From: Hymenobacter sp. DG25A
Lineage (GTDB): Bacteria > Bacteroidota > Bacteroidia > Cytophagales > Hymenobacteraceae
Assembly (NCBI RefSeq): GCF_001280305.1
Contig: NZ_CP012623.1
Span: forward strand, 434,001-498,000
Length of the DNA: 64,000 nucleotides
Reading direction: 5' to 3'
Part shown: piece by piece, positions 18,290 through 26,948 of the stretch
Layout: each line of letters begins with the position of its first letter
How positions within the stretch are numbered: the first letter of the stretch is position 1
Notes under the pieces: model-generated
Database searches by the model: none
What the model saw: the letters and a program-made list of their open reading frames with translations, nothing else
Told to the model about the DNA's origin: nothing
Made by a program: the position numbers and the translations under genes

Positions 18290-19579
18290 ATGCGTTACGG
18301 CTCCATCGATCCGCAGCTTTTCATCCAGAACCGCCGCAATTTTACCCTACTGCTGCCCCCGGCATCGATGGCCATTTTTCAGGCCAATGATGTGATGCCG
18401 ACCAATGCCGACGGCACCATGCCGTTCCGGCAAAACAACGACCTGTTTTACCTGTCCGGGGTAGATCAGGAGGAAAGCATTCTGCTGCTGTTCCCGGATG
18501 CCACGCTGCCCCAGCACCGCGAAATTCTGTTCCTGAAGGAAACCAGCGAGCATATTCTGGTGTGGGAAGGCTATAAGCTGACCAGGGACGAAGCCCGCGC
18601 GCAGTCCGGCGTGAAGTCCATCATGTGGCTCGACTCTTTTCCCTCGGTGCTGATAGCCCTGATGAATGAGGCCGAAAACGTGTATCTGAACTCCAACGAG
18701 CACATCCGGGCCGTGGTGGAGGTAGAAACGCGTGATGCCCGCTTTGCCAAAAAGATTAAGCAAGACTACCCGCTGCACAACTACCGCCGCTCCGCCCCGC
18801 TGATGCACCGCCTGCGGGCCATCAAGAGCGAGGAAGAAATCCGGCTGATGCGCCAGGCCTGCAACATCACAGAAAAGGCCTTCCGCCGCCTGCTGGGCTT
18901 TGTGAAGCCCGGCGTGATGGAGTATGAAATTGAAGCTGAGCTGTACCACGAGTTCCTGCGCAACGCCTCGCGCGGCCCGGCCTACGGCAGCATTATTGCC
19001 TCCGGCGCCAATGCCTGCATTCTGCACTACGTGAGCAACGACCGACAGTGCAAAGACGGCGACGTGCTGCTGATGGACTTCGGCGCCGAGTACGCCAATT
19101 ACGCCGCCGACCTGTCCCGCTCCATTCCGGTAAACGGCACCTTCACCAAGCGCCAGCGCCAGGTGTACAATGCCGTGCTGCACGTTATGAAGTTTGCCAC
19201 CTCCCAACTGGTGGTCGGCAACAATATTGAAGACTACCACGCCGCCGTAGGCCGCACCATGGAGCAGGAACTGATTAAGCTGGACCTGCTCAATGCGCAG
19301 GACGTGAAAAACCAGGACCCCGCCGCCCCCCTCTATAAGAAGTACTTCATGCACGGCACCTCCCACTATCTGGGCCTGGATGTGCACGATGTCGGCTTCA
19401 AATACCGACCCTTCGAAGCCGGTATGGTGTACACCTGCGAGCCGGGTATTTACATCCGGGAAGAGGGGCTGGGCATTCGCCTGGAAAATGACATTCTCAT
19501 CACGAAATCCGGCAATGAGGACCTGATGAGAACTATCCCGCTGGAGGCCGACGACATTGAGCGTCTCATGCGCCGATAA
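18290..19579 (+). CDS. M24 metallopeptidase, Xaa-Pro aminopeptidase (PepP-like)
   Basis: 429 aa. Aminopeptidase P N-terminal domain (~1-150, with FRQNNDLFYLSGVDQEESILLLFPD) and a pita-bread M24 domain (~165-425). The five metal ligands are visible: Asp in LLMDFGAEYANYAADLSRSIPV (two Asp), His in GTSHYLGLDVHD, Glu in YTCEPGIYI and Glu in IRLENDILI. It removes N-terminal residues before proline and needs Mn2+ or similar. No signal peptide. ATG at 18290; a strong terminator follows. Confidence 0.95.
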   Translation: MRYGSIDPQLFIQNRRNFTLLLPPASMAIFQANDVMPTNADGTMPFRQNNDLFYLSGVDQEESILLLFPDATLPQHREILFLKETSEHILVWEGYKLTRDEARAQSGVKSIMWLDSFPSVLIALMNEAENVYLNSNEHIRAVVEVETRDARFAKKIKQDYPLHNYRRSAPLMHRLRAIKSEEEIRLMRQACNITEKAFRRLLGFVKPGVMEYEIEAELYHEFLRNASRGPAYGSIIASGANACILHYVSNDRQCKDGDVLLMDFGAEYANYAADLSRSIPVNGTFTKRQRQVYNAVLHVMKFATSQLVVGNNIEDYHAAVGRTMEQELIKLDLLNAQDVKNQDPAAPLYKKYFMHGTSHYLGLDVHDVGFKYRPFEAGMVYTCEPGIYIREEGLGIRLENDILITKSGNEDLMRTIPLEADDIERLMRR

Positions 19580-19620
19580 GCCTAGGCCTGCCAGAAGAAA
19601 AATACGCTTAAGTCACCCCA

Positions 19621-19657
19621 AGAAGACGCTTGTAAGTACAAGCGTCTTCTTTTTTTA
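19621..19657 (+). terminator. Terminator after the M24 peptidase gene
   Basis: AGAAGACGCTTGT pairs with ACAAGCGTCTTCT and is followed by a run of T, ~40 nt after the stop. Confidence 0.85.
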
Positions 19658-19919
19658 TCATTTATTTTTATTGGCTTTCTACAGGATCAAATTTACCCTT
19701 GGAAAGAACAGTGCAATCGGGCTTTTGCGTAGTTATTTTAAATATAAATTGTTGAATATGTATGGGTTGAAGGCCTAATAATGCCCTGTAGGCTCGTGTT
19801 TGGCCACCCCGGGAGCAACTTTATTTGGCTAAGAAGGGTATAGGCGGATAGTTCGGATATGCTATACCCAAACGGTGGCGGCTCCCGCCTGTGCAATTCT
19901 TCCACCTAATTTCGTCCCT
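19658..19919 (+). other. AT-rich intergenic region upstream of the OmpA-like gene
   Basis: No coding sequence seen. The region is AT-rich in its first half and holds the promoter candidate at 19799-19827. The rest is an ~85-nt leader for the OmpA-like gene. Confidence 0.6.
19799..19827 (+). promoter_or_regulatory. Candidate promoter of the OmpA-like gene
   Basis: TTTG (19799-19802), 17 bp, TTTATTTG (19820-19827; one mismatch to TAnnTTTG). Confidence 0.45.
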
Positions 19920-21398
19920 ATGAAACACTTTTTAGCAACCTCAACTCTCTTGGGTCTGACGCTCCTGGCAGCGGCTCCCAAGGCCGAGGCGCAGACAGCC
20001 GACCGTAAGACGGCTATCGGCCTCAATGTCAGTGCCATGCAGTACAAAGGCAACTTCGGTTCCGACTACTGGAAGTTTGGTGAAAACAAGTACGCACCAG
20101 GCCTGACCATTAGTCGCTACCTGACCCCCGGTTTGGACCTGCAGCTGAGCGGTAACTACGTAGAGTTCAAGAAGACGGCCCCCGCCGGCCCCAATCTCTA
20201 CGGCAGCACCTTCGCCACCAATGTGGTAAACGTGAATCTGGGTTTGAAGCTGAAGCTGAACAACGGCTGGGCTTTGAAAGAAGATTCTCCTATTCAGCCC
20301 TACCTGCTGCTCGCTCCGGGCCTCACGTACCTGAGCCGCGAAGGGGTTATCAACCGCAATAATCAGTCAATAGTAACCGACGAAGACAAAAACCACCTGG
20401 ATCTGTTCGGTGCCGCGGGTATCAACTTCCAGCTGGGTGAGTCAGTAGGTCTGTTTGTGCAGACTGGCCAGCACTTCCCGCTGGGGGCCAACATTGATGG
20501 CGACCCTTCCCGCGACGATAACAAGATTGACGACCGTTTCCTGCAGCACACCGTGGGCCTGAACATTGCCCTGGGCAAAGCCAAGGATACCGATGCTGAT
20601 GGTGTTCCGGATCGGAAAGACAAATGCCCCGGCACCCCTGCCGGCGTAGCGGTGGATGAAGCCGGCTGCCCGCTTGATGGTGACAAAGACGGTGTACCAG
20701 ATTACCAGGATAAGTGCCCCACCGAAGCCGGTACAGCTGCTCTGGAAGGCTGCCCCGACCGTGACAACGACGGCGTGCGCGACTCCGAAGACGAGTGCCC
20801 CGACCAGGCTGGTACGGCTGCCCTGCGCGGCTGCCCCGATGCCGATAACGACGGTGTAGCAGACAAAAACGATAAGTGCCCCGATACCCCCGCTGGTACC
20901 CAGGTAGATGCCGAAGGCTGCCCCCTGAACCTGGATAAGGACGGCGACGGTGTTCCGGACAACCGTGATAAGTGCCCCGGCACCCCAACCGGTGCTCAGG
21001 TAGACTCTACCGGCTGCCGCGTAATTGACCCCGCCCTGTTCAATAAGGTGAAGCCAGTGCAGTTTGAAACCAACAGCACGGTTATCAAGCGCAGCGCTTA
21101 TCCTACCTTGGACAACATGATTAAGATTCTGGAACTGTACCCCGAGTACAGCCTGCGCATCTCGGGCCACGCCGATAGCCGCGGTACCGATGAGTACAAC
21201 CAGGGTCTGTCAGAGCGTCGTGCAAATTCGGCCAAGCGCTACTTCACCACCAAGAAGGTAGATCCGAACCGGGTAACCACGGAAGGCTTCGGCGAATCGA
21301 TGCCAGCTGCCCCGAACACTAACTCGAAGAACATGTCGAAAAACCGTCGGGTAGAGTTCAAGTTTGAGTTCTACATTCCGAGCCAGCCTCAGCCCTAA
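19920..21398 (+). CDS. OmpA-family outer-membrane protein with thrombospondin type 3 repeats
   Basis: 492 aa from the ATG at 19920; a GTG 15 codons earlier would spoil the signal peptide MKHFLATSTLLGLTLLAAAPKAEAQ. An N-terminal beta barrel (~25-220) is followed by about five TSP3 calcium-binding repeats (~225-375; DTDADGVPDRKDKCPGTP and relatives, D-x-D-x-D-G) and a C-terminal OmpA domain (~385-490; ISGHADSRGTDEYNQGLSERR, then a KNRRVEF motif) that binds peptidoglycan. It should tether the outer membrane to the wall. Its own promoter and terminator suggest a monocistronic, probably abundant, transcript. Confidence 0.93.
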   Translation: MKHFLATSTLLGLTLLAAAPKAEAQTADRKTAIGLNVSAMQYKGNFGSDYWKFGENKYAPGLTISRYLTPGLDLQLSGNYVEFKKTAPAGPNLYGSTFATNVVNVNLGLKLKLNNGWALKEDSPIQPYLLLAPGLTYLSREGVINRNNQSIVTDEDKNHLDLFGAAGINFQLGESVGLFVQTGQHFPLGANIDGDPSRDDNKIDDRFLQHTVGLNIALGKAKDTDADGVPDRKDKCPGTPAGVAVDEAGCPLDGDKDGVPDYQDKCPTEAGTAALEGCPDRDNDGVRDSEDECPDQAGTAALRGCPDADNDGVADKNDKCPDTPAGTQVDAEGCPLNLDKDGDGVPDNRDKCPGTPTGAQVDSTGCRVIDPALFNKVKPVQFETNSTVIKRSAYPTLDNMIKILELYPEYSLRISGHADSRGTDEYNQGLSERRANSAKRYFTTKKVDPNRVTTEGFGESMPAAPNTNSKNMSKNRRVEFKFEFYIPSQPQP

Positions 21399-21414
21399 CC
21401 GGCCCGGCTAGATG

Positions 21415-21452
21415 AAAAAAAGCGGTGAGCCTTTCGGTTCACCGCTTTTTTT
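21415..21452. terminator. Bidirectional terminator between the OmpA-like and DUF4252 genes
   Basis: AAAAAAGCGGTGA...TCACCGCTTTTTT hairpin between convergent genes, with A and T tracts on both sides. Confidence 0.85.
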
Positions 21453-21480
21453 ATGGGGTAGCGGGAGCAGATGCTTCCGG

Positions 21481-22053
21481 TTACTTGGCCATCTGATCTA
21501 CTGCTCCCGGCAGAATTTTCAGCAGCTGCTGCAGCTGGTCCTGCGTGAAATTGCCGGATATAGCCAGCAGCACGAAGGAATCCGGCACGTTTTCAACCTT
21601 ACCGGTGCCTACTACTTCCTGCACCCGGTCACCATCCTGACGGACGGAGAAATTATACTGCGTGGTAGCATCGGCAGAAGATGCTACGGGGAGTGGCTGG
21701 TAGCGCTCGTTTTTCAGCAGACCGGCTACTTCCTCATTCAGGCCCCGTTCCACTAGATTACGGGCGCTGCTGGCGGTAGGCGTGAAGGTGAGCACGCGCA
21801 CACTGCGCAATGCAGCCACCGCAGCGGTAACGTCGTTTTCTCCACCCAAGCGACCCAGCTGGCCCAGCAGCAGGCGGGTAGTGAAGCTGGCTTCAATAGT
21901 CTGGGCCTTAAAGCCCGGGCGGGCTTCATACTTTCGGAAGAACTCGGCCACGGTACGGGCCGGCTTTTCGGGGCCGGCGGCCGTGCGGCAGGAGGAGGCA
22001 GAGCCCAGCAGCAGGCTCAGCAATAGCAGGAGGAGGGGGGAATAGTGGCGCAT
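21481..22053 (-). CDS. DUF4252 lipoprotein
   Basis: 190 aa from the ATG at 22053, where a lipoprotein signal peptide begins (MRHYSPLLLLLLSLLLGSASSC, lipobox ending SASSC). The rest matches the DUF4252 layout: two related halves with hydrophobic and basic periodicity, ending in VLLAISGNFTQDQLQQLLKIL. The family is common in Bacteroidota and has no established function. It is probably periplasmic or attached to the outer membrane by lipid. The next gene upstream on the same strand ends 53 nt before this start, so the pair may be co-transcribed. Confidence 0.82.
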   Translation of the reverse strand: MRHYSPLLLLLLSLLLGSASSCRTAAGPEKPARTVAEFFRKYEARPGFKAQTIEASFTTRLLLGQLGRLGGENDVTAAVAALRSVRVLTFTPTASSARNLVERGLNEEVAGLLKNERYQPLPVASSADATTQYNFSVRQDGDRVQEVVGTGKVENVPDSFVLLAISGNFTQDQLQQLLKILPGAVDQMAK

Positions 22054-22106
22054 AGAGGGAAAAAAAGTTTCCCCAACATACGCATGCCCACGCAATCAGG
22101 CATCAA

Positions 22107-23615
22107 CTACTGCTCAAAGGCGAGGCTATTCACGAAGAACACACTGCGGCTTTCGCCCTTCTCGGGGCGCACATGCTGGTAGCCATATACCAGGAACCGG
22201 CTGCCAAACCAGGGCAGAACTTCTTCCTGCTGGGTATCGCTCAGCTTCTCTTTCAGGTCACTCAGGGAACTGCGCACGGGCACCTGCAAATCATTGGGGG
22301 CGGGAGCGGTGCGGTCAATAATCTTGTAATGAATCTTATGGTCTATGATGTAGGCCAGTGCCAGGCGTCCATCGGGCAGCAGCCGCTCCCGCACCGTGGG
22401 GGCCAGCTCGTAGCTCCAGTTGTCTTTCAGGACAAAGGTGTTGTCCCAGAGTAAGTTGCCTTGCTTATCAAACCCGCAGGCTATGGCATGAGTGGTGCGG
22501 TAGCCTTCAAATTGGCGGGTATTGGAAAGCCCAAGCGAGCCACTCACATTATCATAGCGGTAGCGGGGGTAGTACACCTCAGCCACCATTATATAGCCCT
22601 GGGGAGTGGGGAGCATATCATGCATCAGGAGCCGGTAGTGCAGGCGCATGGGAACTCCCGCCGCCTTGCGCCGGGCGCCCCGTTCCCGCAGACGGGCTTC
22701 CCGCACCGGGTTCATGAAATCAAAGAAATGCTTGAAGGCCAGAAAGTCATAAAACCGCAGCGACTTGCGGGCCCCCGTGGCGGTAACGCCAGCGGTGAGG
22801 TCGGCGGCAAAAAGGCCCTGGGAGTACTGCAGGTCGCGCAGGGTGTAGGTGCCGGCCAGGATCCGGGAGGTGCTGTCGCCGGAGCTTATTTGGGCAGAAA
22901 TCAGGTTTCGGTCGCTCTCCGTCTGCACAAACTCTGTGCGCAGCAGGTTGCCGTGGGGGGAAAGCTGCTTTACCTGCAGCCGGGATTTTAAGCCGTTGGT
23001 CTGCGTTAAAATCACTTCGGCGCGCTTGGTAACGGAATCGGCCAGGAAGGTAAACTGCGCCGGCAGGCTCTCATATACCGAGGGCAGGAACTGAAACTCC
23101 CCGCTTTCCGGGTTGATATGCAAAATGGTAACGTGCTGGGAAACCAGCGTGGTAACAAATACCCGGCCGGCCAGCACTTTCAGATCAAACAAGTCCCGGG
23201 AGACGCGGGTGTCAATTTTAACCAGGCGGGTTGTGCCCCGGTTGCCATCCAGATGCACCAGCAGCAGGCGGCTGGGCAGGTAGTTAGACTGAAACAGGAC
23301 GTATACCTGGTTGCCCTCGGTGCCGCTCAGCACCTGCTGGTACTGCGTTTCCATCTTAATGGAATGCTGCCAGCGCTCCTGCAGTCTGGTGTTCAGCTTA
23401 TGAAAGGTATAGCTGTCCTGAGGGCTCAGAAAGGCATCTTTGCGCACCAACAGTACGGCTGAGCTATCGGGAAGGGGGAATACGCTTACATCACTGTTGC
23501 CGGGGGTAATGGCCAGCTCAAACCGGGCGGGCTGCACGGGTGCCTGGCCCCAGGCGCGCGGGGTGCTGCCTCCCAGCACCACCAGGAAACAACAGGTATA
23601 GAACAAGTAGCGCAT
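22107..23615 (-). CDS. Exported protein of unknown function
   Basis: 502 aa from the ATG at 23615 (signal peptide MRYLFYTCCFLVVLGGSTPRAWG); an upstream in-frame ATG lacks a proper signal. No family recognised. The sequence reads as repeated beta-strand units with many T/V/Y alternations (for example GNQVYVLFQSNYLPSRLLLVHLDG and GRVFVTTLVSQHVTILHINPESG), which suggests a beta-propeller-like fold. There is no lipobox and no C-terminal T9SS sorting domain, so it is likely periplasmic. It is followed by the DUF4252 lipoprotein gene. Confidence 0.75.
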   Translation of the reverse strand: MRYLFYTCCFLVVLGGSTPRAWGQAPVQPARFELAITPGNSDVSVFPLPDSSAVLLVRKDAFLSPQDSYTFHKLNTRLQERWQHSIKMETQYQQVLSGTEGNQVYVLFQSNYLPSRLLLVHLDGNRGTTRLVKIDTRVSRDLFDLKVLAGRVFVTTLVSQHVTILHINPESGEFQFLPSVYESLPAQFTFLADSVTKRAEVILTQTNGLKSRLQVKQLSPHGNLLRTEFVQTESDRNLISAQISSGDSTSRILAGTYTLRDLQYSQGLFAADLTAGVTATGARKSLRFYDFLAFKHFFDFMNPVREARLRERGARRKAAGVPMRLHYRLLMHDMLPTPQGYIMVAEVYYPRYRYDNVSGSLGLSNTRQFEGYRTTHAIACGFDKQGNLLWDNTFVLKDNWSYELAPTVRERLLPDGRLALAYIIDHKIHYKIIDRTAPAPNDLQVPVRSSLSDLKEKLSDTQQEEVLPWFGSRFLVYGYQHVRPEKGESRSVFFVNSLAFEQ

Positions 23616-23707
23616 AGGCTGAAATATAAAAGCAGGATATACTCCTAATATACAACACCCCACGCAGAAATGCATCCCGGGCGGCCCGGAATTACAACTG
23701 GCAAAAA

Positions 23708-24118
23708 TCAGCTGCCCAGCTCCAGAATAGCATCAAACTCCTCCGGCCGCAGGCCCATGACCGAAAGCCGGGACTGGCGCAACAGTCCGATGTTATTCAA
23801 TCGAATATCTTGTTTAATTTGCGCAAGAGAGACCGGCTGAGCCAGGGCCTGTTGCGGACGTAGCTGAACGGCTACCCACCCGCTGTCAGGCGCGGCTGTG
23901 GCATCAGGCGCCGCAGGCTGGGCCACTTCGGCCACGCCTACCACCTGCTTGTCGGTCACGCTATGATAAAAGAGTACCAGGTCGCCGGGCTGCATTTGCT
24001 GCAGAAAGTTACGCGCCTGAAAGTTGCGTACGCCGGTCCAGTCGGTGTGGCCATCCCGGGTGAAATCAGCCCAGGAATAAGCCGCCGGTTCAGATTTGAC
24101 TAGCCAAAAATTCATCAT
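23708..24118 (-). CDS. EVE domain protein (PUA-like fold)
   Basis: 136 aa. Characteristic start MNFWLVKSEPAAYSWADF, then TDWTGVRNFQARNFLQQMQPGDLVLFYHS and VVGVAEV, all hallmarks of the EVE domain. The fold is related to PUA, ASCH and YTH and is thought to bind modified bases in nucleic acid or nucleotides; some members sit in restriction systems, but no such genes are next to this one. Cytosolic. Two tandem ATGs (24118 and 24115) are both usable. The 5' side is unusual: a 166-nt structured inverted-repeat element ends 17 nt upstream of the start. Confidence 0.92.
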   Translation of the reverse strand: MMNFWLVKSEPAAYSWADFTRDGHTDWTGVRNFQARNFLQQMQPGDLVLFYHSVTDKQVVGVAEVAQPAAPDATAAPDSGWVAVQLRPQQALAQPVSLAQIKQDIRLNNIGLLRQSRLSVMGLRPEEFDAILELGS

Positions 24119-24670
24119 GTGTGTTGCGTAATTCGGAACTGAGGAGTTTGGGAGGAAAGGGTTGCTTTATCTAAACCCGCCGAAAGGTCGAAAAAGAATT
24201 TCGACCTCCTCTCTTACTTCAGCGGACCTGCGAGCTACCCACCTGCCATCGAGCCACCACCCCGGTACCCATGGCAGGGTCTCCCAAACTCCTCAATTCC
24301 CAATATCAAGGAACACGCTGCACACGCAATTCTTCTATAGTCTTAGCCGGGAACAAATTGCCTGCGCACAGGCTGCCTGTTCTCAGAGGTAAGAGGCCCT
24401 GTTACCGCCGGAGGTTGCATGAGGCAATAAAAAATATTCCCCGGCTCTCTTAATTCAACCGCAAAGGCTGGGTTTTGATAAACTAAGTATTTGATAACAA
24501 GTTTTTTGTGGGGATATAATGCTGGCCCTGTTGAAGCGAAATAATATTGGCTGAACGGGTGAAAGCCGCTGACTTATTAGGCAGCGGCAAGCAGAGAAGG
24601 ACAGAAAAAGGAAGGAATGGTGCGCGGTGCGCGACCCTTACTGCCGGGTTGCCAGCAGTAGATGTTGGGT
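24119..24670. other. 552-nt intergenic region with structured element
   Basis: No credible gene. The EVE-proximal part holds the inverted-repeat element at 24135-24300. The remainder (24301-24670) is of mixed composition, with an AT-rich part around 24425-24555 and weak short inverted repeats (ATTGCCT near 24357 with AGGCAAT near 24421). It separates the EVE gene from the lipoprotein gene ending at 24671. Confidence 0.6.
24135..24300 (-). repeat. Structured inverted-repeat element / possible leader RNA of the EVE gene
   Basis: Arms 24135-24154 and 24281-24300 are complementary at 19 of 20 positions. Inside lie AGGTCGAAA/TTTCGACCT (24185-24193, 24199-24207), CCTGCCAT/ATGGCAGG (24242-24249, 24271-24278) and GGGTT/AACCC (24159-24163, 24174-24178). 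All three can nest within the long outer stem as a three-hairpin junction. This is either a miniature mobile element (terminal inverted repeats, ~166 nt, no ORF) or a folded 5' leader of the EVE transcript. No clear target-site duplication was seen. Confidence 0.55.
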
Positions 24671-25066
24671 TTACTCTACCCGGCGCACTTTCAATAGTCC
24701 GGGTTCCAGGGAAACAATTTCCAGCGTATAGTCGGGCTGGGAGTGGTCCTCCAGGGAAATATGAAGCGTATTTTCTTTTACTGCCTGCCACTGGCCTTTA
24801 TGCCCTTCCAGGCCATCGGTGGGGGCAATATCATATTGGGTAAACAGGCCGTTGTGCTCAAAGGCCATGCCCGTACGGCCCCGCGAAGGAGGAAAAGCAA
24901 ACGTGTTGGGCCGGTAGACGTGCACATTGCCCTGGTCTTCCTCATGCGCGTGCAGCCACGTCTGCTCCAGCAGCTGCAGCTCCGGGTTGCCGCGGCGCGG
25001 ATCCGGGGTGCAGGTATTAGCCATCAGAAGCAGGCAAAGGCACGCAAGCAAGGAGAATAGACGCAT
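24671..25066 (-). CDS. Small lipoprotein of unknown function
   Basis: 131 aa from the ATG at 25066, which begins a signal peptide (MRLFSLLACLCLLLMANTC); the cysteine in ANTC may be a weak lipobox. The mature part (LLEQTWLHAHEED, VYRPNTFAFPPSRG, LFTQYDIAPTDGLEGHKGQW, TLEIVSLEPGLLKVRRV) resembles the lipocalin-like small exported proteins of Bacteroidota, but I cannot assign a family. It is divergent from the PolX gene. Confidence 0.7.
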   Translation of the reverse strand: MRLFSLLACLCLLLMANTCTPDPRRGNPELQLLEQTWLHAHEEDQGNVHVYRPNTFAFPPSRGRTGMAFEHNGLFTQYDIAPTDGLEGHKGQWQAVKENTLHISLEDHSQPDYTLEIVSLEPGLLKVRRVE

Positions 25067-25192
25067 AAGAGCAGGAAGCAAAGGCAGAGGAACCGGAACA
25101 GCAGTAAACGAAAGTACGACTTTGACAGTGGCTTTCCCGTACTTTTACGGTCCCTCGGGTTTACTGATTCATTCCTTTAGCGCTGCTACTTC

Positions 25193-26944
25193 GTGGATAA
25201 CCGTGCTCTTATTCGTGCCTTCCGGCTGGCCGCCCAGCTCATGGAGCTGCACGACGAAAATCCTTTTAAGATTCGTGCCTATGAAGGCACCGCCACTGCG
25301 CTGGAGCAGCTGAGCTTTCCGGTAGCGGATATAGAGCGCACCGGCCTGCCCGACCGCACCGGCCTCTCCAAAACCGCCGCCGCCCGCGTAGCCGAAATGC
25401 TGGATACCGGCTCGTTTGAGGAGCTCACGCGCCTGCTCAGCATCACGCCTCCCGGCGTAGTAGAGCTGCTGAAGGTGAAAGGCATCGGCCCTAAAAAAAT
25501 CAGGGCCCTGTGGCGGGAGCTGGGCATTGAAAGCCCCCAGCAGCTGCGCGAGGCTGCCGAGCGCGACGAGGTAAGCAAGCTCAAGGGCTTCGGCAAGAAA
25601 ACCCAGGAAACCATTCTGGCGGCGCTGGAATTCACCCAGCAAAGCCAGGGTAAACTGCTCTACCCCCAGGCCGAGCAGCTGGCCGACGAGCTGGCCGCGC
25701 AGCTGCGCACGGCCCTGCATACGGAGCAGGTAGCCGTAGCCGGGGAAGTGCGTCGCCGTCTGGAAATAGTAGAAAATGTGCAGCTGATAGCCGCTACCGA
25801 TAAGCCCTGGAAAGCGCATCAGGTGCTCGATAAGCTGGAAGGCCTCGTGCCCGACCCGGCGCAGTCGGGTCCGTTTGCGTGGCGGGGCACCACCGCCGCT
25901 TCCGGGGTGCGGGTGGAAGTGCTGCTTACGTCCAAAGAAGATTTTACGAAGGAGCTTTTTCTGCATTCCGCTAATGAAGCCCACTTGTCAGAAGCCCTGC
26001 CCGGTACCGCGCCGGGGCAGCCAGCCTCGCTGCGGCAGCTGATCAATAAGGAGCGGTTTTATCAGGAAGCCGCCATCTATGAAAAGGCCGGCCTGCAGTA
26101 CGTAGAGCCCGAAATGCGGGAAGGCCTGGGCGAATTGGCCCTGGCCAAAGAACATAAGCTGCCCAAACTCCTGGAGGAAAAGGACCTGCGCGGCTCCCTG
26201 CACAACCACAGCACTTATTCCGACGGCGCCCACTCCCTGCGGGAAATGGCCACCTTCCTGCGCGATAAAGGCTATGAGTACCTCGGTATCTGCGACCATT
26301 CGCAGGCCGCGCATTACGCCAATGGCCTCAGCCCGGAGCGGGTGCGCCAGCAGCACCGCGAAATAGACCAGCTCAATCAGGAGCTGGCGCCCTTCCGCAT
26401 TTTTAAAGGGATTGAGAGTGATATTCTGAGCGACGGCGCCCTGGATTATCCGCCTACCGTGCTCAATACATTCGATTTCATAGTGGCCTCCGTGCACAGC
26501 AACCTGCGCATGGACGAGCAAAAGGCTACCACGCGCCTGTTGCGGGCTATTGAAAACCCTTATACCACCATGCTGGGCCATCCCACCGGCCGCCTGCTGC
26601 TGCGCCGCGAAGGGTACCCCATCAACCATAAAGCCATTATTGATGCCTGTGCCGCGCACGGGGTCATCATCGAAATCAACTCCAACCCCTGGCGGCTGGA
26701 TCTGGACTGGCGCTGGGTACATTACGCGCTGGAGAAAGGCGTGCAGCTCAGCATCAACCCCGATGCCCACCACACCGATGGCTACGCCGATATGCGCTAC
26801 GGCGTGATGATGGGCCGCAAGGGCGGGCTCACTAAGGAAATGACTTTCAATGCGAAATCAATGGAAGAAGTAGCTGCTTACTTTGCCAAGCGCAAGGCGG
26901 GCATTAAGGCACCGCTGGAGTTCAAGGATTCCCTGTTTGGGTAG
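25193..26944 (+). CDS. polX: PolX-family protein: degenerate polymerase X plus PHP domain
   Basis: 583 aa, the usual PolX length. GTG start at 25193: an in-frame TAG at 25178 excludes an earlier start. Helix-hairpin-helix and 8-kDa region ~1-150 (ENPFKIRAYEGTATALEQL; LLKVKGIGPKKIRALW; LKGFGKKTQETIL). The palm ~170-270 is recognisable (GEVRRRLEIVENVQLIAATDK), but the catalytic Asp-x-Asp is Asn195-Val-Gln197 and the third acidic position is Glu242. The C-terminal PHP domain (~335-575) looks intact: HNHSTYSDGAHS, GICDHSQ, GIESDIL, ASVHSNL, LGHPTG, INPDAHHTDGY. Inference: it is a nuclease or phosphoesterase without polymerase activity. A GT9 gene follows 4 nt later. Confidence 0.9.
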   Translation: MDNRALIRAFRLAAQLMELHDENPFKIRAYEGTATALEQLSFPVADIERTGLPDRTGLSKTAAARVAEMLDTGSFEELTRLLSITPPGVVELLKVKGIGPKKIRALWRELGIESPQQLREAAERDEVSKLKGFGKKTQETILAALEFTQQSQGKLLYPQAEQLADELAAQLRTALHTEQVAVAGEVRRRLEIVENVQLIAATDKPWKAHQVLDKLEGLVPDPAQSGPFAWRGTTAASGVRVEVLLTSKEDFTKELFLHSANEAHLSEALPGTAPGQPASLRQLINKERFYQEAAIYEKAGLQYVEPEMREGLGELALAKEHKLPKLLEEKDLRGSLHNHSTYSDGAHSLREMATFLRDKGYEYLGICDHSQAAHYANGLSPERVRQQHREIDQLNQELAPFRIFKGIESDILSDGALDYPPTVLNTFDFIVASVHSNLRMDEQKATTRLLRAIENPYTTMLGHPTGRLLLRREGYPINHKAIIDACAAHGVIIEINSNPWRLDLDWRWVHYALEKGVQLSINPDAHHTDGYADMRYGVMMGRKGGLTKEMTFNAKSMEEVAAYFAKRKAGIKAPLEFKDSLFG

Positions 26945-26948
26945 GCGC

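Noticed and set aside
20590..21010. Regular short repeats that could suggest a CRISPR-like array
   Set aside because: They are in-frame TSP3 protein repeats of the OmpA-like gene with diverging codons, not direct DNA repeats with spacers.
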